From WTFV01 sp965200895 (GTDB lineage Bacteria > Acidobacteriota > Vicinamibacteria > Vicinamibacterales > UBA8438), in the NCBI GenBank assembly GCA_965200895.1, contig CBDAVM010000002.1:1860001-1924000 (forward strand): a stretch of 64,000 nucleotides of DNA, given 5' to 3'. This document shows, piece after piece, positions 17,864-25,743 of the stretch (positions are counted from its first letter, which is position 1; every line of letters starts with the position of its first letter). The notes under the pieces are model-generated. The model was not told where the DNA came from, ran no database searches, and saw only the letters and a program-made list of their open reading frames with translations. Position numbers and translations under genes: made by a program.

Positions 17864-19478
17864 CGGCGGTCCTGGTCACGGCGTAGCGCAGGTCGTCTCG
17901 CACTTCACCCGCGCGCAATTCCGGACTGTCCTCGGGGCGGACCTTCTCGCACTCGTCGAGGCGGCGGTTCCACCACATGATCAACCGCCCGCTCTTCGTC
18001 GCGCAACCCTCTGGCGACTCCGGACCAGCCCTGAAAGTGTTCTCCCGAGGCAGGAGCTTCGCGACCTTCTTCTCGACGCGACACCGGTCGATTCGCTCGT
18101 CGAACTGACCCAACGGGTCCGCGTCAGTTCAACCACCGCGCTGCGGCGCCTGCCTGTCGAAGACGATTCCGAAGTCTGGAGCGTCTTCCTTGGGTTCTAC
18201 GGACTCGACATACTTGCGTCGTCGTCGACGCCGCCCGGCTCCGCCGTCGAGCAACTGGAGCCCGATTTCGGCCTGTTTCCGCATCAGCGTCGAATCGCCC
18301 GTCAAGCGTACCAGACGCTGCGAGACGGCCACGGCCGCCTGCTCCTTCACATGCCGACCGGCACCGGCAAGACCCGGACGACGATGCAGGTTGTCAGTCG
18401 CGTTCTCGAGGACGCCGAGCCGAGCCTCGTCGTCTGGCTGGCTTCGAGTTCTGAACTCCTCGAGCAGGCGACCGACGCCTTCTGCGCGAACTGGCCCCGA
18501 TACGGCAGCCGCCCGTTGCGCGTGACGCGTTTCTGGGGCCAGTACAACCCGCCGCTATCCGACATTGCCGACGGCCTCCTGGTCGCCGGTTTCCAGAAAG
18601 CCCATGCCTTGCACAACCGGGCCTCGATCGACGTTCTCCGTTTGGGAGCAAGAACCCGGCTGGTCGTCGTCGACGAAGCCCATCAGGCCATAGCGCCGAC
18701 GTACCGCAACTTGATTGCCTCGCTCGCCGACACCGGTCCATGTACCGCACTCCTGGGCCTGACCGCCACCCCGGGGCGGACCTGGTCGGATATCGATGCC
18801 GACCGCCAGTTGTCCGGCTTTTTCGGCAAGCGCAAGATCACTGTGGAGATCGACGGCTACGACGACCCCGTCGTCGGTCTCGTCGAGCAAGGCTACATGG
18901 CGCGCCCCACCTTTTCGAGGCTCATGGTGGAGGCAAGTCCCAACCTCAAGCGCGTGTTCGAGCACGGATCGTCAGGGGGAGACTACGACGAGTCCATCCT
19001 CGAGGCAGTCGCGGCCGATCTGGATCGCAACCTCGAGATAATCCGTGAGATCGAGCGTTTGACGTCCGATGGCCATACGCGGATCATGTTCTTCGGGGCG
19101 TCGGTCCCGCATGCCGAACGCATTGCCGGAGCCCTGGCCGCACTTTCCATCGACGCTCACTTCATCAGCGCCCATACCGGAGCTTCGGCGCGACGCCGGA
19201 TAGTGCGGGCTTTCCGCGCGCGCTCCGCCAAGCCGTTGGTGCTCTGCAACTACGGAGTCTTGACGGCCGGGTTCGACGCTCCGAACACGAGCGCCTGCGT
19301 GATAGCCAGACCCACGAAATCGCTCGTGCTATACAGTCAGATGGTGGGCCGTGCGACGCGCGGCCCACGCGCCGGCGGCAACGCTGCGTGCGCCATATCG
19401 ACGGTCGTCGACGTTGATCTTCCAGGCTTCGGTGACCTCACCGAGGCGTTCTCGAATTGGGAGGATGTCTGGACATGA
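17847..19478 (+). CDS. DEAD/DEAH-box helicase of the phosphorothioation operon
   Basis: A 543-residue SF2 helicase. Motif I MPTGTGKTR begins at residue 169, motif II is VVDEAHQ (a DEAH box), motif III-like GLTATPGR, then FFGASVPHAERIAGAL at the start of RecA2 and motif VI QMVGRATRGPR. The N-terminal about 165 residues are family-specific. A TTG start at 17847 is proposed, with AAAGGA 7 bp upstream; this overlaps the methyltransferase end by 17 bp. The frame continues upstream but only within that gene. The stop overlaps the next ATG (ATGA). It is likely part of the restriction arm that attacks unmodified DNA, with the GHKL ATPase and PLD protein. Confidence 0.8.
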   Translation: MAGPSSGGPGHGVAQVVSHFTRAQFRTVLGADLLALVEAAVPPHDQPPALRRATLWRLRTSPESVLPRQELRDLLLDATPVDSLVELTQRVRVSSTTALRRLPVEDDSEVWSVFLGFYGLDILASSSTPPGSAVEQLEPDFGLFPHQRRIARQAYQTLRDGHGRLLLHMPTGTGKTRTTMQVVSRVLEDAEPSLVVWLASSSELLEQATDAFCANWPRYGSRPLRVTRFWGQYNPPLSDIADGLLVAGFQKAHALHNRASIDVLRLGARTRLVVVDEAHQAIAPTYRNLIASLADTGPCTALLGLTATPGRTWSDIDADRQLSGFFGKRKITVEIDGYDDPVVGLVEQGYMARPTFSRLMVEASPNLKRVFEHGSSGGDYDESILEAVAADLDRNLEIIREIERLTSDGHTRIMFFGASVPHAERIAGALAALSIDAHFISAHTGASARRRIVRAFRARSAKPLVLCNYGVLTAGFDAPNTSACVIARPTKSLVLYSQMVGRATRGPRAGGNAACAISTVVDVDLPGFGDLTEAFSNWEDVWT

Positions 19479-21322
19479 CGGATGTTGCTGCCGGCGTCGA
19501 ACAGGGTGATCTGTTTGCACACGAGATCATTCCGCTGCGATTGGCCATCACCGCGATGCGCGATTCCGGCTACAAGAACACCGCGTATGCCCTGGCTGAA
19601 CTGATCGACAACGCCGCTCAGGCTGGCGCAAACATGATCGAGGTTCTCTGTCTGGAACGGCGTGCAGTCGTGAACGAGCGCGAACGTTCTCGTCTTCACG
19701 AGATTGCGGTTCTCGACAACGGGTCGGGAATGGACGCAACCACCCTGAGAATGGCGCTCCAGTTCGGGAATGGCACAAGGCTCGATGACCGTTCGGGGAT
19801 CGGGCGGTTCGGCATGGGCTTACCGAACGCCTCGATTTCCCAGGCCGCACGGGTCGACATCTGGACCTGGTAGAACGGTCCATTCAACTCACTGTGGACC
19901 TATCTCGATCTCGAGGAGATAGACGCTGGTTCGATCACGGAGGTCCCCGAACCGCGGCTCGATGGGGTTCCGCAGGATTGGCGCGAACTGTCCGATCATG
20001 TTGGCTCAAGCGGAACGTTGATCGTGTGGTCGAAACTCGATCTGGAGAGACTCACCTGGAAGCGTGCGGCCCGGGCGCTCGACCACACCGAGAAGATCGT
20101 TGGGCGTGTCTACCGGCGCCTGATCGCGGATAGTTCCGTGGCGATCCGTCTGTACGCGAAGGGAGAGGGCAAGGCAGACGCCGTCGTGGACCGGGAGGCC
20201 GGCGTCAACGACCCACTATACCTTCAACCTCTTCCGTCGTTGCCTTCGCCCTTCGACCGCGTTGCGATGTTCGATGAAGCGTGGTCGGAGACCCACACAA
20301 TCGAGTATCAGGGTGAGGTACACGAGGTTGTCGCGACGTATTCCTGCGCGAAACCCGACACCGTCAAGGAGGCCGGAACACGCGACCGCGGCAAGACGAA
20401 GTACGGCCACCATGCCGGCGAAAACATCGGTGTGTCCGTGCTGCGGGCAGGTCGAGAGCTCATCCTCGATTCGGGTTGGTGTGTCGGCTACGACCCACGC
20501 GAACGGTGGTGGGGAGCCGAGGTCGAGTTTCCGCCGGCCCTCGACGAGGTGTTCGGCGTGCCGAACAACAAGCAGGCCGCGGCCCATTTTTCCGAGTTGG
20601 CGCGCACCGATTGGCGTGAACTGAAGGAGGATCCCGACGAGGAACGCCTTGATGTGGTGAAGCGCCTCAAGGAGGACGGCGACCACCGCGGTTGGCTGCT
20701 TGATCTAAGCGACTCCATCAACAGGAACCTGAAGCAACTGCGGGAGCGCGTCAAGGCGCAGGGCGCCAGTAGCAGATCATCGCGAAAGCAGAGACACGGT
20801 GAGGCTGACGACGTCACCAAAGCCGTTAACGCCGTCTGGACAACGAGGTCTGAAGAAAAGCCGGTCGAAGGCGACAAAGAGGCGCCGGATCTGGCCGAGG
20901 TCCGGGACGATCTGACCAAGAACAAGGGATACAGCATCCAGGACGCTGACGAACTTGTGTCGCTGATACGAGACGCTCATCTGCGCGTCGTGTTCCTGGA
21001 AGCGGACTTCCCGGATCCGTTTCAGTTGTTCAACGTCGAGATGAAGGGCAACATCACAGAGATCACCTTCAACCGCTTGCACCCCGGCTTCGACGACCTC
21101 TTCGGCACGGTGGCCCTGGATAGTCCCGGCATGAACGACCTGACGCAGGAAGAAATTACCGAGAAGCTTGTGAGAGCGGTGAATGCCACGAAGGTGGTTT
21201 TCGCAGGATGGGCACGGTATGAACGGGAGGCGGGCCTCGATCGGGCGCGCTCCTTGCAGCGTGTACGGCTGGGTTGGGGCCAGATGGCGGCCCAGTTTCT
21301 CGAACCCGAGGAAGACCTGTAG
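19475..21322 (+). pseudogene. GHKL (HSP90/MutL-type) ATPase interrupted by in-frame TAG
   Basis: One reading frame of 616 codons is broken only by a TAG at 19871-19873. The first 132 codons hold the GHKL ATP site: N-box ALAELIDNAAQAGA, G1 VLDNGSGMD, G2 GIGRFGMGLPNAS. After the TAG the same frame continues as NGPFNSLWTYLDLEEID and on to 21322, with VGYDPRERWWGAEVEF and a charged coiled region at about 20700-20800. A CAG (Gln) to TAG change would explain it. TAG is also the normal stop of this gene and of several neighbours, so readthrough by recoding is unlikely. The next usable start (TTG/GTG near 20018-20024) would give a product without the ATP site. The start overlaps the helicase stop. 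Confidence 0.8.
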
Positions 21323-21352
21323 GCCGTTGCGCCCGGGGTCCACGGTAGAATC

Positions 21353-22258
21353 ATGATGGTCGAGGGCGAGCGTCTGAAGGCACTGCTGGCAGCGGCGCGG
21401 CGGCGCGTCGTGCTATGCGCGCCGTTCATGAAGGCGAGAGTGGTGGAGACGCTGCTGTCGGCTGTGGCTGACGACGTGCTGGTCCGTCTTGTCACGCGGT
21501 GGCGCGCGGTCGAAGTGGCGGCCGGGGTCAGTGATCTGGGCGTTTTCGATGTCGCGAACCGCAGGGCGCGGGCCGAGTTGTTCCTCCTCCACGACCTGCA
21601 TGCCAAGCTCTTCGTCGCAGATGAACGTTGCCTCGTGGGGTCAGCGAATCTGACCGGCGCCGCACTCGGGTGGTCCGAGTTCAGCAACGTGGAACTCCTG
21701 GTGTCGATTCCGGTCCACAACGAGGATGTCGCTATTCTGCTGCGGCAGCTCGAGGCAGCGGAACCCGCGACGCTGACCAAGCGGTCGGAGATCGAACGCG
21801 AGGCCGCGGCGCTTCACACAGAGACCTGGACGGAGGGCAGCCCGGTCACGACCGAGGGCAGATCGCTCGGATGGTTGCCGCGGTGCGCCGCACCTGACAG
21901 GCTGTTTGACATTTACGAGAACGCGAACACTGCACGTGTGGCGGCCGAGACGCGTCAGGACGGCCTCGCAGACCTCCGGGACCTGCGGATTCCAGCGGGG
22001 CTGCCTCGGGAGCGATTCCTGGAGGCTGTCGCGGCCACGCTGCGGCGGATTCCGTCGACCGGACGCATCCTGGAAGAGGTGCCGGGTGTCATCCGCGACA
22101 ACCGTGGTGTCGAGCTTGTCGGGGGCAGCGACCCGACCGGGAGTCGGGGTGACGCAGCGCTTCAGTGGCGGATTGTGCGCGATTGGATCGGAGTTTTCTT
22201 CGCGGACGAGTTCGAGGTCGCGCCGGAGTCGTTCGTTACGCGGCTGAAGCCGCGGTAG
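21353..22258 (+). CDS. PLD-family nuclease-like protein, last gene of defence operon
   Basis: A 301-residue protein with a phospholipase-D-like fold: VVLCAPFMKARVVETLLSAV opening, then the catalytic HxK motif in LHAKLFVADERCLVGSANLTG (His and Lys, GSANLT). Only one HKD motif is seen, so activity would need a dimer, as in single-motif PLD nucleases. The C-terminal half has no recognised domain. It starts 30 bp after the GHKL gene (ATG at 21353, a second ATG directly follows) and ends the operon. A helicase, a GHKL ATPase and a PLD nuclease together make a plausible restriction module for non-phosphorothioated DNA, perhaps equivalent to SspFGH; I cannot confirm the one-to-one match. Confidence 0.75.
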   Translation: MMVEGERLKALLAAARRRVVLCAPFMKARVVETLLSAVADDVLVRLVTRWRAVEVAAGVSDLGVFDVANRRARAELFLLHDLHAKLFVADERCLVGSANLTGAALGWSEFSNVELLVSIPVHNEDVAILLRQLEAAEPATLTKRSEIEREAAALHTETWTEGSPVTTEGRSLGWLPRCAAPDRLFDIYENANTARVAAETRQDGLADLRDLRIPAGLPRERFLEAVAATLRRIPSTGRILEEVPGVIRDNRGVELVGGSDPTGSRGDAALQWRIVRDWIGVFFADEFEVAPESFVTRLKPR

Positions 22259-22643
22259 CTGCTCACTTTTTCTTCGGCTCGCCCCGCCCTGCTTGAAGGT
22301 CGCCGATCGGACGGGACCCAGAACCCTCGCGTGCGTGCGGTGACTGGCGAGCGCGACGCTACAGCCCCGAGGCGCGGCAGGCAGGATACCCCCGAACGCT
22401 CGCGAGCACGATGTGACAGAAGAACGGGCCGCGACGCCCTCAGGACTCGCAGCGATCGGACAGGGTGGTGATCGAGGTGAGATTCAGCAGGTCGGCGTCG
22501 CCAGCGTTGGCGGGATTGAGCAGGCCCTTCGCCCACACCTTGTGACCCACGCGATCGTCGACGCCGAACTCGTCCAGGGTGCCGATGAGGCGGATGGTCC
22601 GTGCGCCGAGCGGCGCGTCGGCGGGGGGCTCGTCGTCGAACGG

Positions 22644-23671
22644 ATGCCCTACGTCAGCGCCGCGACCCTCGCCTACCGTGACCGTCCCGACAAGCGAGCG
22701 AACCGCGAAATCACCTGGTTTGTCGACCGGCCCGTCGGCGGCAAGGCACGCGGCCGCATCGCCAGCCGCTTCACCGTCGAGACCGAGCACCTCGAACAGT
22801 ACCGCAGCCCAGACGAACTGCTCAGCCCCGGCGAGCAACGCCGCCACGTCGACTGGCACGGCCGCATCCTACGCATGCTCGACGACAAGGGCATCGGCTC
22901 GAACGAGGGCGCACGCTGGACCGTCGAAGCCATCGAGAACATCGCCGACCAGCAGGCAGGCCAACATTCGGCGCCATCAGCCACCGCTGCCGCCTTATCG
23001 ACCACGCCACCGGCGCCCGCAAGGACGGCGTCATCGCCATCTGGCCGCAGGACGCCCAGGTCGGCATCCACAACATCCAGTGCAACGTCCGCGAGGCCGT
23101 CAGCCGCCACGCCACCGGCGCCGACCGCGACCTCGCGCTGATCGTCGTCGGCGCCGAGATCGAGGGCGGCTCGCACCAGTCGCTCGACGGCGGCGAGTGG
23201 CAGATCCCCGTCGCGCGCATCGAGGCCGGCGCCGAGCTGCACCTGCGCGAAACGAAGCGCAAGGCCGGCGACCCCGAGTCCGCCCTCATTCTCGTCGCCG
23301 AGCCGACCGTCGAGATCGAAGCCGCCGGCGAGGGCCAGCATCGCGTCCTGATCCACGGCTGGCACGAGTTCAACCCCGTGACCGGCGAAGCCGACTTCTT
23401 CGCCGCCGACCACATCCGCCTGTGGATGCTCGACACCGACTACAACGGCGCCGAGTTCTGCGCCCGCCGCATCCACCTCAGCACGGATCTGCGCGCCAAG
23501 GAGAACCGCAAGGTGCTCGACGCCATCCTCGGCCGCGACCGCGACACCGAAGCCGTCCGGGCCGTCTTCGGCACACGCAGCGAGCCATTCCCCACCCCGG
23601 CCGACGGCGAGATCGCCGTCCGCATGATCATCGGCAACGGCAGCATCCTGAGCTGCCACGGCCGCGTCTGA
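22644..23671 (+). pseudogene. C-terminal fragment of type III (Mod-like) DNA methyltransferase
   Basis: Two frames joined by a frameshift near 22950-22960 give a continuous protein. The first part is MPYVSAATLAYRD...FVDRP...SRFTVETEH, then ILRMLDDKGI. The second is TFGAISHRCRLIDHATG...VLIHGWHEFNP followed by IRLWMLDTDYNGAEF and FCARRIH, ending near FPTPADGEIAVRMI. The WMLDTDY(N/D)G segment and the closing AVRMI strand are typical of the C-terminal end of Mod-type adenine methyltransferases and related proteins. The catalytic NPPY and SAM motifs are absent, and what precedes 22644 is not recognisable. It is a remnant of an older R-M system next to the phosphorothioation operon. Confidence 0.55.
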
Positions 23672-23777
23672 ATCCACCGCCTCTGCCCAGTCGCGCCGGC
23701 CCGAGCGATACGGTCGCCGCCGTACCCGCCGTCCCGCCCGTCCCGCATCACCGGTGTAGAATCACGTCAAGGGAGAC

Positions 23778-24212
23778 ATGCACGACATGGCTGACAACAC
23801 TGCGTCCGCCGCCGAGCACGCAGCCAGCCCCGCAAAGCCGAGACTCTCGGCCGACACCAAGTGGATCGTCTGGATCGTCACCACCGTCATCGGCATCGGC
23901 CTGCTGCAACTCACGCTCGTCGGGATGATGTTCCAGCAGAACGCCATGCTGATGCCGCAGTATGCGACCGTCAACGCCCGGATCGACGACACCAACGCCA
24001 GCGTCACCGCAACGCAGACCGACATCCGCGAGCTCCGCGCCGAGATGCACGCGATGCGCGCCGAGCTCCGCACCGAGATGCACGCGATGCGTGCCGAGTT
24101 GCAGGCCGAGATCCGCGAGCGTCACGCGGAGACGCAGACCGACATCCGCGAACTCCGCGGAATGCTGCTCCAGCTCCTCGAACGCACCGCGCCAGCCAAC
24201 CCAGTCAACTGA
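23778..24212 (+). CDS. Small membrane-anchored coiled-coil protein
   Basis: A 144-residue protein with one hydrophobic segment (WIVWIVTTVIGIGLLQLTL, residues about 31-49) and a long C-terminal coiled coil built from internal repeats: TQTDIREL appears twice and EMHAMRAEL twice. No family is recognised beyond general resemblance to small bacterial coiled-coil membrane proteins. AAGGGA stands 6 bp before the ATG, and TAGAAT at 23757-23762 could be a -10. Its 3' end exists as a degenerate inverted copy at 9503-9610, which links it to the mobile history of the island. Confidence 0.6.
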   Translation: MHDMADNTASAAEHAASPAKPRLSADTKWIVWIVTTVIGIGLLQLTLVGMMFQQNAMLMPQYATVNARIDDTNASVTATQTDIRELRAEMHAMRAELRTEMHAMRAELQAEIRERHAETQTDIRELRGMLLQLLERTAPANPVN

Positions 24213-24319
24213 ACACCCAGTTGCACCGCGGGCGCAACCCGCTCCCGCGCTCGGGGTGCACGACAAGAAAGTTGAGGATTGCCGTCGGGGGTGTTGAGCG
24301 GGCGCTGATCGACCGATTG

Positions 24320-24584
24320 CTCGGGTAGGGACTTCCGGTGCCCCGTATCACGAGGTGGGCCAGCTCGTGCGCCAAAACGTGAGTCGCCGGCGCTCCACGC
24401 TGGTCCGGCGGGACGTGACGACGACGTCGGTGTCCGCCCGGTCGCTGCTGCGCTTCACGCCGCAGGCGAGACCGTCGAAGCGCACGGGGAGGTCGGCCTC
24501 GATCACCTTGATGCCGTGGCCTTCGAGCAGGCCGGTCACGCTCGGAATCGGGTTCCAGCCCTGTGGCCTTGCGATGAGTCGCAC
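24320..24584 (-). pseudogene. ImmA/IrrE-type metalloprotease fragment, frameshifted
   Basis: On the minus strand the frame MRLIARPQ...GLLEGHGIKVIEADLPVRF-DGLACGVKRS-VVVTS-SVERRRLTF reads into a T4 run at about 24373-24377. A different frame then continues with VLAHELAHLVIRGTG. Together they form the ImmA/IrrE domain core with its HExxH zinc motif (HELAH). After RGTG the sequence is unrelated, so the gene is both frameshifted and truncated. Such proteins usually pair with an XRE regulator and cleave phage or stress regulators; no partner is found here. Confidence 0.65.
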
Positions 24585-24628
24585 CGCCTGTCATTCTGTG
24601 TGGTCAGACGACCGGTTGGAGGTGCAGC

Positions 24629-24880
24629 GTGCGGGAAGTGCCGGCGACCGATGCCAAGGCGCGTCTGGCCGAGCTTCTGCGAACCGTAGAAGGCGGTGAG
24701 ACGGTGGCGATCACCAGAAATGGCAAGGAGGTCGCGCACCTGATCCCGGCGCGCGACGACGACGCGGCTCGGCGCAGAGAAGCCGTCGCGCGCTTCCGCG
24801 CCGCCCGGCGCCGGTGGCGACCGATCGAGATGACCACCGAGGAGATCCTCGGGCTGATCCGCGAGGGCCGCCGCCGGTGA
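24629..24880 (+). CDS. Phd/YefM-type antitoxin
   Basis: An 83-residue protein with the Phd/YefM N-terminal DNA-binding fold: VPATDAKARLAELLRTVEGG, then VAITRNGKEVAHLIP. The C-terminus (WRPIEMTTEEILGLIREGRR) is the toxin-binding helix. The start is a GTG with TTGGAGG upstream. Its stop overlaps the GTG of the VapC gene by 4 bp, the usual antitoxin-toxin coupling. The cognate toxin is truncated, so the antitoxin is probably an orphan now. Confidence 0.8.
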   Translation: MREVPATDAKARLAELLRTVEGGETVAITRNGKEVAHLIPARDDDAARRREAVARFRAARRRWRPIEMTTEEILGLIREGRRR

Positions 24881-25030
24881 GTCACTTCGTGGTCGACGCG
24901 TCCATCGCGACGGCATGGCTCCTCGACGACGAATCCCCGGGGACGGCAGACGCGGCATTGGCGCAGGCCGGAACCGACGTGCCACTGGTGCCGCAACTGT
25001 GGCACGTGGAAGTTCGGAATGCCCTGGGCC
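24877..25030 (+). pseudogene. Truncated VapC (PIN-domain) toxin
   Basis: The PIN start is clear: HFVVDASIATAWLLDDE with the first acidic residue, and VPQLWHVEVRNAL with the conserved Glu. After about 48 codons the sequence becomes that of an HsdM gene in another frame (junction about 25019-25026). The C-terminal acidic residues needed for RNase activity are lost. The frame stays open to 25335, but that part is a shadow of the HsdM fragment. The toxin is almost certainly inactive. Confidence 0.75.
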
Positions 25031-25620
25031 ACCACCGCGAACAAGCAGCTCAACTTCGTGCAGCACGTGCGGTCGCTGCTGAAGGTGCACGGCCGGGCCG
25101 CGGTCGTCGTGCCCGACAACGTGCTGTTCGAGGGCGGTGCCGGCGAGACCATCCGCCGCAACCTGCTCCGCGAATGCGAGGTCCACACCCTGCTGCGGCT
25201 GCCGACCGGCATCTTCTGCGCCCAAGGCGTGAGGGCGAACGTGCTCTTCTTCGATCGCCGGCCGGGCGCGCCGGCGCCGTGGGACACAGACGGTGTGGGT
25301 GTACGACCTGCACACCAACCAGCGCTTCACGCTGAAGACCCGGCGCATGACCCGCGCGCACCTGGACGAGTTCGTGGCCTGCTACCGTCCCGGCGACCGC
25401 AACCGCCGGACGGCCACGTGGTCGCCGGACGACCCGCAAGGGCGCTGGCGGCCGTACCCCCGCGAAGAAATCCTGCAGCGCGACAAGGTCAGCCTGGCCC
25501 TGTTCTGGCTGCGGGACGAGAGCCTGGAGGACGCCGAGAGCCTGCCCGATCCGCACGTGCTGGCCGCCGCGATTGCCGATGACCTGCGCGCCAGCGCCAG
25601 ATGGCTCCAGCGTCAGCCGA
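25019..25620 (+). pseudogene. C-terminal fragment of type I R-M HsdM, frameshifted
   Basis: Two frames make up the end of an N6-adenine methyltransferase subunit. The first has WATTANKQLNFVQHVRSLLK, GRAAVVVPDNVLFEGGAGE and LLRLPTGIF. After a frameshift near 25280-25290 the second has VWVYDLHTNQRFTLKT, LDEFVACYRPG, GRWRPYPREEILQRDKVSL and ESLEDAESLPDP. The SAM-binding and NPPF motifs are missing, because the fragment begins abruptly inside the truncated vapC. No HsdS or HsdR is seen. It is the relic of a type I R-M locus joined to a TA locus by deletion. Confidence 0.8.
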
Positions 25621-25743
25621 CCCGGCGCTTCAGCCCTTCCGACGCCTCCGACACCGCTGCCGGAAGGACGGCTCCCGCGGTTGGCGGTAGACTCGGAGTC
25701 GAGCGGCGCCGTCGAATGTCGGGCGTCGCGGGGAGAAAACGCC

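Noticed and set aside
19871..19873. TAG read as recoded amino acid (pyrrolysine or suppression)
   Set aside because: TAG serves as normal stop for this gene and for others in the window (for example at 3321, 22256 and 37478), and no Pyl genes were seen; mutation or error is simpler.
22440..22640. Minus-strand open frame ending in ...NLTSITTLSDRCES
   Set aside because: It gives a fairly protein-like ending, but overlaps the Mod fragment region and no family could be recognised; support is too thin for a gene call.
24814..25335. VapC-containing open frame of 173 codons taken as one gene
   Set aside because: Only the first about 48 residues after the GTG at 24877 are PIN domain; the rest is out of frame relative to the HsdM fragment that occupies the same DNA.
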